Shown here: positions 1 to 7,322 of the stretch, one piece after another | How positions within the stretch are numbered: position 1 is the first letter of the stretch | Layout of the letters: each line of letters opens with the position of its first letter | The notes under the pieces: model-generated | The model's database searches: none | Told to the model about the DNA's origin: nothing | The model's input: the letters and a program-made list of their open reading frames with translations, nothing else | Position numbers and translations under genes: made by a program | Assembly (NCBI GenBank): GCA_021799945.1 | Contig: JAJYZK010000148.1 | Coordinates: forward strand, 1-7,391 | Direction: 5' to 3' | Length of the DNA stretch: 7,391 nt | Origin: Acidobacteriota bacterium | GTDB lineage: Bacteria > Acidobacteriota > Terriglobia > Terriglobales > Acidobacteriaceae

Positions 1-1319
1 CCACCGGCGACGTTCCCTACAAATCCGTGCTGTTGAACCTTACCGAAGCGCGGCGCTGGGACATCAACTATGGGTTCGGTCTTGAGGTTCAGACGGGGAC
101 GCCGGCCGAGGGCTGCCTGTCGGTCGCCGACCGGACTCTGCTCGGCGTCACCAACAGCTACCGATGCAATCCCAATGGCTATTTCGGCGCAAGCCCGCGC
201 ATCCTTTTCGACGTCAGCCGCACCAACCTGCGGGGAACCCCGCAATCCATCACCCTGCGCACCAATTACGGAACCCTGGAGCAGATTGCCACCGTCAGCT
301 ACCAGATTCCCCAGGTCTTCCACGCGCCCAGCCTCAATTTGACCTTCTCGGGCGGCTACGACAATAGCGCCATCATCAGCACCTATGAGGCCGGCATCCT
401 CTCGGGAGTGGTGCGATTGACGCAGCAGCAAAACAAGGCCAGCACGCTCATCTATACCTTCGCCTACCGCCGGGTCTCGGTGAATTCGGCCACGTTGCAG
501 GTGAGTCTGGCGGATATTCCGCTGCTGGCCCAGCCGGTGCGGGTCGCCGGTCCGGGAGTCTCCTGGGTGCGGGATACCAGGGATGTGCCTCTCGACGCCC
601 ACCACGGGAGCCTGACCACGGCCGATCAGTTCCTGGCCAGCTCGGACTTCAGCTCGCAGGTGAACTTCAACCGAATCGATCTCAGCAATTCCACCTACTA
701 TCCCTTTGACCACGGCCAGTGGGTCTTTGCCCGCCAGACGCAATATGGCCAGGAGCGGGCCTTCGGGAACGGACTGCAGGAGCTTGTCCCGCTTCCGGAG
801 CGGCTCTATGCCGGCGGTTCGACCTCGCTCCGCGCATTTACCATCGACGCCGCGGGTCCGCGCGACCCACAGACCGGGTACCCCGTGGGCGGCTCGGGAG
901 AGTTCGTCAACAGTTCCGAGCTGCGAAGCCCGGCCCCGGAACTCCCCTATCTGGGACAAAGCCTCAGCTTCGTGCTCTTCCACGACATGGGCAACGTCTT
1001 TCAGGATTCGTCGCAGGTCTGGCGCGCGGCCCTGCGCGATAAGCAGCCGCACAGCGGCACCTGCCGCAATTTCAACAAGGTTTACACCGCCTACAACACG
1101 TCGAGCACCTGCGATTTCAACGACTTCGCGCACGCGCTCGGTCTGGGGCTGCGCTATCGCACGCCGATCGGCCCGGTCCGCGCCGATTTCAGCTACACCC
1201 TGAATCCGCCGATTTTCCCGGTCTTGTACGACTACGCCACCGAGTCCAACGCGGCCAGCCCGCACTTGGGCCAATCCACGCACTTCAACGTCTTCTTCAG
1301 CATAGGTCAGACTTTCTGA
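1..1319 (+). CDS. Omp85 (BamA/TamA) family outer-membrane protein, 5'-truncated by window edge
   Basis: This is the C-terminal beta-barrel of an Omp85 protein, which inserts or helps insert beta-barrel proteins into the outer membrane. The frame is open to the left edge (first full codon at 3), so the GTG at 27 is not a real start and the POTRA domains lie outside the window. Numbering from codon 27, I see strand beta-1 (about 13-23), the Omp85 motif D183-T-R-D186 with G194, the L6 tip S-L-R-A-F (267-271), F318-H-D-M-G-N-V-F325, and the penultimate motif G374-L-R-Y then G382-P-V-R-A-D387. It ends in an F-x-I-G-x-T-F type beta-signal with terminal Phe, as in BamA. About 430 residues suits a full 16-strand barrel. 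Cysteine pairs lie at 30/47 and 346/362. In the L6 motif the usual RGF/RGY glycine is Ala. The chaperone and TamB genes follow in overlapping arrangement. Without the POTRA region I cannot choose between BamA and TamA; family membership is very secure. Confidence 0.93.
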   Translation, partial: TGDVPYKSVLLNLTEARRWDINYGFGLEVQTGTPAEGCLSVADRTLLGVTNSYRCNPNGYFGASPRILFDVSRTNLRGTPQSITLRTNYGTLEQIATVSYQIPQVFHAPSLNLTFSGGYDNSAIISTYEAGILSGVVRLTQQQNKASTLIYTFAYRRVSVNSATLQVSLADIPLLAQPVRVAGPGVSWVRDTRDVPLDAHHGSLTTADQFLASSDFSSQVNFNRIDLSNSTYYPFDHGQWVFARQTQYGQERAFGNGLQELVPLPERLYAGGSTSLRAFTIDAAGPRDPQTGYPVGGSGEFVNSSELRSPAPELPYLGQSLSFVLFHDMGNVFQDSSQVWRAALRDKQPHSGTCRNFNKVYTAYNTSSTCDFNDFAHALGLGLRYRTPIGPVRADFSYTLNPPIFPVLYDYATESNAASPHLGQSTHFNVFFSIGQTF

Positions 1320-2230
1320 TGAGCGCGAGGGCATCCATGCGCGGGACAGGGGAGCGGCTGCCGTCGAGCCATACTCGATGGCGGCGCACCGTGTTGGGCC
1401 GCCGGCGCCGCGCTTTCGCATGGCCCGCGGCCTTGCTTGCCGCCTTGCTTGCCGCGTTGACTGCGCCCATCGCGGCGTCTCTGTTTCCAACTTCGGCGGC
1501 CGCCGGGCAGAACCTCACACCTCCGCCTTCCCCCGGCCCGGAGCCGCCGGTGGCCTCCTCGCCGGCCGCGCCCCCGGGAGGCGTGCTGCTCGACCGGGCG
1601 GTCGCCGTGGTGAACGGGTCCGTGATTCTGGAAAGCGATGTGGAAGACGAAATGCGCTTCGCCTTTCTCCAGGCTGAGCCCGCCGAATCCGCCGAGGCTC
1701 GCCGGCGGGCGCTGAATCGGCTGATCGACCGCGACCTGATCCTGCAGCAGATGAAAACCGACCAGACCACCTCTCCGCCCAGCGACCAGCAGGTGGAGCG
1801 GGAGATTGCCCGGATCCGAGCCCAAATCGCCGAATGCGCGCCGCACAAATGCGATTCCCAGGCGGGATGGGAGGCGTTTTTGTCCACCCAAGGCCTGACC
1901 GCGGCCGAAGTGGAGGACCATTGGCGGCAGCGAATCATGATCCTCAGCTTCATCCAGACTCGATTCGGGGCCAGCGTGCATGTCGCCCCCGCGGAGGTAG
2001 CGCAATACTACAAACAGCAGCTCGCGCCCTATTTTGAACGCCGGAAATTGAATCCGCCGCCCCTGGCCGGGGTCAGCGACCGCATTCGGGAGATTCTTCT
2101 GCAGCAGCACATCAACGTCTTGCTCAACGACTGGCTGGCCAATCTCCGGAGCGAAGGCAACGAGCGCATTCTCGACCCCGGCTATGCGCAGGCGACGGCC
2201 GGCCCCGGCGCAGAGGCGCAAAAGCCGTGA
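1319..2230 (+). CDS. Secreted SurA-type periplasmic chaperone without parvulin (PPIase) domain
   Basis: Predicted periplasmic chaperone for unfolded outer-membrane proteins. Residues 1-34 are a long basic n-region, 35-56 the hydrophobic core, and cleavage is likely after A-A-A at 60-62. A Pro-rich linker (67-88) follows. Residues 91-116 match the start of the SurA N-domain (D-R-A-V-A-V-V-N-G, then I-L-E-S-D-V), followed by its helices to about 235. At residues 225-232 (A-E-V-x-x-Y-Y) a normal SurA would enter a parvulin domain; here the chain goes directly to a C-terminal helix (254-284) resembling the SurA C-terminal helix. The 303 residues compare with about 430 in E. coli SurA. In E. coli, SurA without parvulin domains keeps chaperone activity, so this form could be functional. 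C173 and C178 form a CX4C pair. The start is uncertain: ATG 1319 overlaps the upstream stop, but ATG 1337 has a better ribosome binding site. The family assignment is good; isomerase activity is not expected. Confidence 0.87.
   Translation: MSARASMRGTGERLPSSHTRWRRTVLGRRRRAFAWPAALLAALLAALTAPIAASLFPTSAAAGQNLTPPPSPGPEPPVASSPAAPPGGVLLDRAVAVVNGSVILESDVEDEMRFAFLQAEPAESAEARRRALNRLIDRDLILQQMKTDQTTSPPSDQQVEREIARIRAQIAECAPHKCDSQAGWEAFLSTQGLTAAEVEDHWRQRIMILSFIQTRFGASVHVAPAEVAQYYKQQLAPYFERRKLNPPPLAGVSDRIREILLQQHINVLLNDWLANLRSEGNERILDPGYAQATAGPGAEAQKP
1327..1331 (+). promoter_or_regulatory. Candidate ribosome binding site favouring the ATG at 1337
   Basis: GAGGG lies five bases before the in-frame ATG at 1337 (codon 7 of the chaperone frame). 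The ATG at 1319, which overlaps the upstream stop, has only a weak AGG-type match before it. Initiation at 1337 would shorten the signal peptide n-region by six residues and leave a 17-base gap after the Omp85 stop. Either start gives the same mature protein. Confidence 0.4.
1430..1455 (+). repeat. 12-bp perfect tandem duplication encoding the signal-peptide core
   Basis: GCCTTGCTTGCC occurs twice head to tail (1430-1441 and 1442-1453), and the match continues two bases further. It is in frame and encodes A-L-L-A twice (residues 38-45), the hydrophobic core of the chaperone's signal peptide. Gain or loss of a unit would change the core length by four residues without a frameshift. Confidence 0.9.
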
Positions 2231-5200
2231 GCGGGGCGCCGGTTATGCCCCCGGCGGGGCCATTCCGAAGGTCTCTGGCCTTCCGTCTGGCTCGCGCCGC
2301 CGCGGCCTTTGCGCTGCTGGCCCTGGCCGCCGCCGGAGGCGCCCTGTTTTATGCCTCCACGCCGCATTTCAAGCGCATCGTGCGGCAAAGGGTGGTCGCC
2401 GAGCTTTCCCGGATGACCGGTGGCCGGGTGGAAATCGGAGGGTTCCACTGGAGCCTGCTGCGGCTTTCCGTGGAGTTGGACAATCTCACCATCCACGGGC
2501 TGGAGGGGCCCGGAGAGCTTCCCTACGCCCATGTAGACCGGCTCTATCTACGAGCGAAAATCCTCTCCAGGGCCGAGTCTTGGGCCGAGTCTTGGGCCGG
2601 CTCGCAGACAGGCCCACGCATCGGCCTTCGCGCCCTGGAGCTCGACCGCCCTGTCTTTCATCTGATCGTCTATGCCGACGGCCGCACCAACCAGCCGCAT
2701 CCGCCGGCCGGCCCGCCCGGAAAACGCTCGCTGACGGATACGATCTTCGATTTGCAGGCCAATCGTGTGGCAGTCTATCGGGGCGTCGTCGTTTTGAACC
2801 GCCGCGCCATGCCGTTCAGCCTCGAGGCCAGGGATTTTGGGGCGCTGGTCCGCTACGCGCCGGCCTCCGGGCGCTATCTGGGCGAGATGCAGGCGGGGGA
2901 TATCCTAATCGAGCGGGGCGCCGCGCCGCCCTGGCGCAGCTCCCTTGCCGTGAGTTTCGCTCTGGCCCGGAATCTGCTCCGCCTCCGGTCCTTCCGTCTC
3001 GCCGCGGGCACATCGGCGCTGGAGGGTTCCGGCTCGATTGAGAACTTTTCTCACCCGCGCTGGAGCGGCGCGGTGAATGGGGAGGTGGATCTGGGAGAAT
3101 GCGCCGCCTTCACCGGCCTGGGCGCCGGGAGCGAAGGACGAGCGCGGATCGGCTTGGAGGGGCGTGGACAGGGGGCCGATTTTGTCTTCGACGGAAGCGT
3201 GCGGCTCGAAGATGCCGGCTACCGCACCCGCCGGCTGTCGCTTTCCGGAGTCGATGGAAGCGCGCATCTCCGCCTGACGGAGGATGAAATTTCGCTCACC
3301 GCCGTCTCCGTGGCCCTGCGCCGGGGCGGCGCGGTGGAGGGCTCTGTGCAATACCGGAACTGGAGGGCGGTCCCCGCCCTTCCCGCCGGCGCGGGCCGCG
3401 CTCCCACCCCACTACCGGTCGGCCAGATCCGCGCCCAGGTGCGTGGTCTCTCCTTGCTCACCGCGCTCGGAGCGTTTGCTCCGCCCAGGTTCCAGAGCCT
3501 CGGCTTCGAGACGCTGGCGGAGGGTCCGGTAAGCGCGGACTGGAGCGGCGACGCCTCGGATCTCACCGTTTCCGCGGCGCTCGCGCTGCGCAGCCCGCTC
3601 CGCTCCGCCCCCGGGGAGGCGCCGCTCGACGGCCGGCTGGAAGCAAAATATCTCCGCCGCGTCGGCCGGGTGATCCTGACACAGTTGCAGATCCATACGC
3701 CGGCCGCGTCGGCGCAGGCCTCCGGCTTGCTGGGCGTCTACCCGATGACCCAGCCCTCCAACCTTCAAGTCCATGTGCGCACCCGCGGTCTCGGCGAGTT
3801 CGATCGCCTCCTGGCCCTCCTCCACCCGCCCGCCGGCAAGCGGAAGGGCGCCGCTGCGCTTCCGCTTCAATTGCATGGAGAGGCCACATTCGACGGCCGG
3901 GTGAGCGGGCCTCTCGTCGACCCCGAGGCGCAGGGGCGGGTTACCGCGGCCGATTTTTCCATCGCATCCGAGCCCCTCGCGGCCTTGCGGTGGGATCGCC
4001 TTGAGGCCACGGGCGACTATTCTTCGCGGCGCATCTCGATCCAGACGGCGCGGATCGTTCGCGGTCCGGCCGAAATCCGCATGAACGGCGAAATTCGCGC
4101 GGATCCAGGGCGCGGAGGGCGGCCACGCTTTGACCGCCTCTCTTCCTTCACCGCCTCCGCGAGTCTGCGCAACGCGCCGCTCGCCGCGCTGTTGCAGGCC
4201 GCCGGACGCACGCTCCCCGCGACGGGAACGGTCAATGTCGCCCTTCACGCCGCAGGAAGCATCGCGGATATCCAGGGCGGGGGCCAGCTCTCCCTCCGCC
4301 GCGGGGAGGTCGTGGGCCAGCCCTACCGCAGCCTGCGGGCAACCCTGGCCTTTACCGGCCGCCGGATCGAATTGAGCGCGCTGAGCATGCAGTTCAATCA
4401 CGGGACGATCGCGGCGAACGGCCTCTACCGTCTGGATTCCCGGGATTTCCTCGTCAACCTGGACGGGAGAGGGTTTCAGCTTGCCGGAATCCCGCAGCTC
4501 CAGAACCCCCGGGTCGCCTTTGCCGGCGACCTGAAGTTCGACGCCCATGCCTCCGGCCCCTTGGACGCCCCTTCCGTGCTCGCCGGCCTGCATGTCGATC
4601 GCCTGGTGGTGGGAGGCAAGCCAGCGGACGGACTGGATGCCGTGGTGCATACCCGGGGCGACGAAGCCTACTTCACGCTGCGCTCCCGGCTTGCTTCCCC
4701 GCTGCTGCGCGCCGACGGGGAAACGCGCCTGCGAGGCGACCTGCCCACGCAGGCGCAACTATCCTTTTCCGGGCTCGACATGGTCCCATTGTTCGAAGTA
4801 CTCCGGATGCAGGGCGTCCCTGGAATATCGGGCGTCTCCGGCGCAGTCCACCTCTCCGGGCCGCTCGGGCGGCCCCGGGAATTTTCCGGTGAGGCGCGCA
4901 TCGACACATGCGACATCGCTCTGCAGGGACTTCACCTGGAAAACCGCGGCCCGCTTGTCGGCTCCATCCACCAGGGCGCGATTACTCTTACCGCGGCCCA
5001 TATTGTGGGCCCGGACACGGATTTGCAGGCGACAGGCCGGGTGGATCTGCTCGGCGACCGTCTGCTTCGCGTTCGCGCCCAGGGCGCGGTCAACATGCAA
5101 CTGATGCAAAGCTTCGATCCGGACATTGCCGCCTCCGGCCAGATGACCTTTCACTTCGACGTCAGCGGCGACCTCAGCCATCCATCCTTCACCGGGCAGG

Positions 5201-6333
5201 CCCGCCTGAGCAGCGTCTCCCTCGCCCTGCACGATGTGCCCAACGGCATCAGACAGTTGAACGGCGAGCTTGTCTTCAATCAAAATCGTCTCGAACTTCG
5301 GAATCTCTCCGGTCGAACCGGAGGAGGACAGCTTAATTTCGGCGGATTCCTCACTTACCAGAACGGCGTCTACGGCGATCTGACGGCGAGCGGCAAAGCC
5401 ATCCGCGTGCGCTACGCGGGCATCAGCGCAACGGCGGACACCTCCCTTCACCTGCAGGGCGCGGCGGGGAACATGCTGCTGAGCGGCAATGTGCTGCTCT
5501 CCCGCTTCATGATCGGCGCGAACCTGGATGTCGCCAGCCTGGCCGGCGGCCAAGGAGCAACCACGCTGCCGGATCCCTCCGCGCCCTCCAGCCACATCCA
5601 TCTGGATATTCACCTCACATCCTCGCCCCAGCTCGACTTTGAAAATTCCTACGCCCAACTGGCCGGGGGCGTGGACCTGCGGATCCGGGGCACGATCGCT
5701 CAGCCCTCCCTGCTCGGGCGCATCAACATCACCGACGGAACGGCCACCCTGGCGGGAACGACCTACGAGCTCCAGCGCGGTCAGATCTACTTCACCAACC
5801 CGGCGGAGATTGAGCCCATCGTCGATCTGGACGCCACCACCCGGATCGACGAATACGACATCAGCGTGGGCCTGCATGGCAGCGCCAGCCATCTGACCCC
5901 GATGTTCCGGTCCGATCCGCCGCTGCCGCAGGCCGAGGTGATCTCGCTGTTGGCGCTCGGAAGGACCCAGGAGGGCGAACAATACTATTCCCAGCAGGAA
6001 CAGCAGATGGCCACCAGCACCACCAGCAACGCGCTGCTGAACGGGGCGCTGAACGCAGCCGAGGGCAGCCGCATGCAGCGTCTCTTCGGGGGGGCCAACG
6101 TCAGAATCGATCCCAGCTACGTGGGCACTCTCGGCGGACCCAGCGCCCGCATCACGGTGCAGCAAAATCTCTCCCGCAACATTCAGATCACGTACGCGAC
6201 AAACGTCAACGCCTCGTCGCAGCAGTTTATCCAGGGCCAGGTGAACCTGACCGATAACATCGCCATCGTCGCGCAGCAGGATGAGGCGGGAGTGATCAGC
6301 CTGGTGCTGCGCGTGCACCGCCGCATTCGCTGA
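2227..6333 (+). CDS. tamB: TamB family translocation/assembly module protein (AsmA-like, DUF490)
   Basis: Inner-membrane-anchored protein that spans the periplasm. Family members partner with an Omp85 protein (TamA) and act in outer-membrane protein assembly or lipid transport. Length is 1368 residues, against about 1260 for E. coli TamB. Residues about 20-42 form a single membrane anchor after a basic start (F-R-R at 13-15), then an AsmA/TamB-type opening with T-G-G-R-V-E-I at 64-70 and L-x-I-H-G near 88-91. The long middle is repetitive beta-rich sequence of the beta-taco type. The C-terminal DUF490 domain shows G-R-I-N-I-x-D-G (1164-1171), a G-x-I-x-F-x-N-P element, and S-D-P-P-L (1229-1233) followed by E-V-I-S-L-L-A-L-G (1237-1245). 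A Gln-rich patch follows at 1248-1260. The GTG start overlaps the chaperone stop by four bases (GTGA), with GAGG ten bases upstream; an in-frame ATG at 2245 (codon 7) is the alternative. Placement directly behind an Omp85 gene supports a TamA-TamB-like pair. It appears intact. Confidence 0.94.
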   Translation: MSGAPVMPPAGPFRRSLAFRLARAAAAFALLALAAAGGALFYASTPHFKRIVRQRVVAELSRMTGGRVEIGGFHWSLLRLSVELDNLTIHGLEGPGELPYAHVDRLYLRAKILSRAESWAESWAGSQTGPRIGLRALELDRPVFHLIVYADGRTNQPHPPAGPPGKRSLTDTIFDLQANRVAVYRGVVVLNRRAMPFSLEARDFGALVRYAPASGRYLGEMQAGDILIERGAAPPWRSSLAVSFALARNLLRLRSFRLAAGTSALEGSGSIENFSHPRWSGAVNGEVDLGECAAFTGLGAGSEGRARIGLEGRGQGADFVFDGSVRLEDAGYRTRRLSLSGVDGSAHLRLTEDEISLTAVSVALRRGGAVEGSVQYRNWRAVPALPAGAGRAPTPLPVGQIRAQVRGLSLLTALGAFAPPRFQSLGFETLAEGPVSADWSGDASDLTVSAALALRSPLRSAPGEAPLDGRLEAKYLRRVGRVILTQLQIHTPAASAQASGLLGVYPMTQPSNLQVHVRTRGLGEFDRLLALLHPPAGKRKGAAALPLQLHGEATFDGRVSGPLVDPEAQGRVTAADFSIASEPLAALRWDRLEATGDYSSRRISIQTARIVRGPAEIRMNGEIRADPGRGGRPRFDRLSSFTASASLRNAPLAALLQAAGRTLPATGTVNVALHAAGSIADIQGGGQLSLRRGEVVGQPYRSLRATLAFTGRRIELSALSMQFNHGTIAANGLYRLDSRDFLVNLDGRGFQLAGIPQLQNPRVAFAGDLKFDAHASGPLDAPSVLAGLHVDRLVVGGKPADGLDAVVHTRGDEAYFTLRSRLASPLLRADGETRLRGDLPTQAQLSFSGLDMVPLFEVLRMQGVPGISGVSGAVHLSGPLGRPREFSGEARIDTCDIALQGLHLENRGPLVGSIHQGAITLTAAHIVGPDTDLQATGRVDLLGDRLLRVRAQGAVNMQLMQSFDPDIAASGQMTFHFDVSGDLSHPSFTGQARLSSVSLALHDVPNGIRQLNGELVFNQNRLELRNLSGRTGGGQLNFGGFLTYQNGVYGDLTASGKAIRVRYAGISATADTSLHLQGAAGNMLLSGNVLLSRFMIGANLDVASLAGGQGATTLPDPSAPSSHIHLDIHLTSSPQLDFENSYAQLAGGVDLRIRGTIAQPSLLGRINITDGTATLAGTTYELQRGQIYFTNPAEIEPIVDLDATTRIDEYDISVGLHGSASHLTPMFRSDPPLPQAEVISLLALGRTQEGEQYYSQQEQQMATSTTSNALLNGALNAAEGSRMQRLFGGANVRIDPSYVGTLGGPSARITVQQNLSRNIQITYATNVNASSQQFIQGQVNLTDNIAIVAQQDEAGVISLVLRVHRRIR
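2571..2599 (+). repeat. 12-bp tandem repeat, 2.4 copies, inside tamB
   Basis: GGCCGAGTCTTG is repeated exactly at 2571-2582 and 2583-2594, followed by a partial third copy. The frame reads A-E-S-W-A-E-S-W-A-G-S (residues 116-126), a small in-frame expansion in the N-terminal part of TamB. It looks like a slippage-generated insertion between conserved beta segments. Confidence 0.9.
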
Positions 6334-6348
6334 CCGGGCGCCGCCCGG
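6334..6348 (+). terminator. Weak GC-rich hairpin after tamB, possible terminator
   Basis: Directly after the tamB stop, CCGGG (6334-6338) pairs with CCCGG (6344-6348) around a five-base loop. There is no T tract, so it is at best an atypical terminator or a 3'-end stabiliser. Confidence 0.25.
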
Positions 6349-6383
6349 CCAGCGGAGGGACGCGGCGGAGTGGACGCAGCCGC

Positions 6384-6389
6384 TACACT
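6384..6389 (+). promoter_or_regulatory. TACACT -10-like element for a probably leaderless prenyltransferase transcript
   Basis: TACACT matches the sigma-70 -10 consensus at four of six positions, including the key TA and final T. Six bases separate it from the ATG at 6396, so transcription would start at or next to the A of the start codon. There is no purine-rich ribosome binding site just before that ATG (the nearest, GGAGGG, is about 36 bases away), which fits a leaderless mRNA. I see no convincing -35 box. Confidence 0.4.
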
Positions 6390-6395
6390 GGACGC

Positions 6396-7259
6396 ATGCC
6401 GCTATTGCGAAATCTGGGCGCCACGCTGGAGATGATCAAGTGGGAGCATTCCATCTTCGCCCTGCCGTTCGCGCTAACCGGGGCGGTGCTGGCCGCGCAT
6501 GGCTGGCCTTCGTGGCGAAAGCTGTTCTGGATCGTGGCGTGCATGATCGCCGCGCGCTCGGCCGCGATGGCCTTCAACCGCTGGGCGGACGCGACCCTCG
6601 ACGCCGCCAATCCCCGCACCGCGCAGCGGGCGATTCCCTCCGGAGCCTTGAGCTCCCGCTTCGTCGCCCTGTTTACGGTGGCGATGTCGGCGGCCTTCGT
6701 GGCCGCCGCGGCGCAGCTCAACCGGGCGACCCTGCTGCTCTCGCCCTTCGTATTGTTTGTGCTGCTGGCCTACTCCTACACCAAGCGATTCACCCGCTGG
6801 TCGCATCTTGTCCTGGGGCTGGCGCTGGGCCTCGCGCCGGCCGCGGCCTGGGTGGGGATTCGCGGCGATTTGGATCCCCGCATCGCCGTGCTGACCGCGG
6901 CCGTGCTTTTCTGGGTGGCGGGCTTCGACGTGCTGTACGCCTGCCAGGACGCGGAGCACGACCGGCGGAATGGACTGCACAGCATCCCGCAGCGCTGGGG
7001 CCTGCCGGCCGCCTTCCGCATTGCGCGGATCATGCATCTGCTCATGTTCGCGCTGCTGCTTTTGCTGCTCCGCCTGTTTGCGCTGCACGCCCTCGCCTGG
7101 GCGGGCGCCGCTGTAGTGGCGGCGCTGCTGTTGTACGAGCACCTGATTGTTTCCCCCGGCGACCTCCGCCGCATGAATGCCGCCTTCTTCACCCTGAACG
7201 GCATCATCTCCATGGTCTTTTTCCTATTCGTCGCCGCTTCGGTGCTCTCCGGAAGATAA
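6396..7259 (+). CDS. ubiA: UbiA-family polyprenyltransferase (MqnP-like, menaquinone synthesis)
   Basis: Integral inner-membrane enzyme that joins a polyprenyl diphosphate to an aromatic acid. Two Asp-rich motifs are present: N61-R-W-A-D65-x3-D69-x2-N-P-R-T75, and Y181-x2-Q184-D185-x3-D189-x3-G193-L-H-S196-I-P198, which bind Mg2+ and the prenyl diphosphate. The N-R-x-x-D form with N-P-R-T and Q-D-x3-D-x3-G-L-H-S-I-P belongs to the UbiA-like subfamily annotated as putative 4-hydroxybenzoate polyprenyltransferase, including MqnP of the futalosine route. About nine hydrophobic segments fit the UbiA fold, and 287 residues is typical. The start is supported by the family-like opening (E12-M-I-K-W-E-H-S-I-F-A-L-P-F). 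Gene 62 bases downstream of tamB, apparently with its own -10 element. The menaquinone role is inferred, because Acidobacteriota generally use menaquinone; the exact acceptor cannot be read from sequence. The ubiA symbol denotes the family only. Confidence 0.92.
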   Translation: MPLLRNLGATLEMIKWEHSIFALPFALTGAVLAAHGWPSWRKLFWIVACMIAARSAAMAFNRWADATLDAANPRTAQRAIPSGALSSRFVALFTVAMSAAFVAAAAQLNRATLLLSPFVLFVLLAYSYTKRFTRWSHLVLGLALGLAPAAAWVGIRGDLDPRIAVLTAAVLFWVAGFDVLYACQDAEHDRRNGLHSIPQRWGLPAAFRIARIMHLLMFALLLLLLRLFALHALAWAGAAVVAALLLYEHLIVSPGDLRRMNAAFFTLNGIISMVFFLFVAASVLSGR

Positions 7260-7270
7260 GCTCCCGCCAC

Positions 7271-7285
7271 GGACCTGCACGGTCC
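7271..7285 (+). terminator. Small hairpin 11 bases after the prenyltransferase stop
   Basis: GGACC (7271-7275) and GGTCC (7281-7285) form a perfect five-base-pair stem with a five-base loop (TGCAC). It is followed by GC-rich sequence without a T run. It may help end the transcript, but it does not meet the usual intrinsic-terminator pattern. Confidence 0.25.
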
Positions 7286-7322
7286 CCGGCGGCCATGCAC
7301 GCCCACTCCCGGCAAGGGCCTT

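Noticed and set aside
27..29. GTG as the true start of the first gene
   Set aside because: The frame is open and protein-like before it, the barrel's first strand follows immediately, and Omp85 proteins need upstream POTRA domains.
1994..2080. Missing parvulin domain explained by frameshift or pseudogene
   Set aside because: The frame is uninterrupted, resumes with a SurA-like C-terminal helix and overlaps the next gene's start; the short form appears to be a clean domain architecture.
1307..2221. Minus-strand open frame (304 codons) almost exactly opposite the chaperone gene
   Set aside because: The + strand product has a signal peptide and SurA-type motifs; the minus product has neither and looks like a codon-bias artefact.
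3412..4758. Minus-strand open frame (448 codons) opposite the middle of tamB
   Set aside because: Low-complexity translation rich in Arg, Gly and Ala with no family resemblance; fully antisense to a confident gene.
4759..6318. Long minus-strand open frame (519 codons) opposite tamB
   Set aside because: It is a shadow of GC-rich codon use on the + strand; its translation has no recognisable domain, and the + frame has a clear TamB protein over the whole span.
6371..6376. TGGACG as a -35 box for the TACACT element
   Set aside because: Only seven bases separate it from the -10 element, far from the usual 16-18.
7301..7319. GCCC/GGGC inverted repeat as a second terminator
   Set aside because: The stem is four base pairs with an 11-base loop and no proper T run follows.
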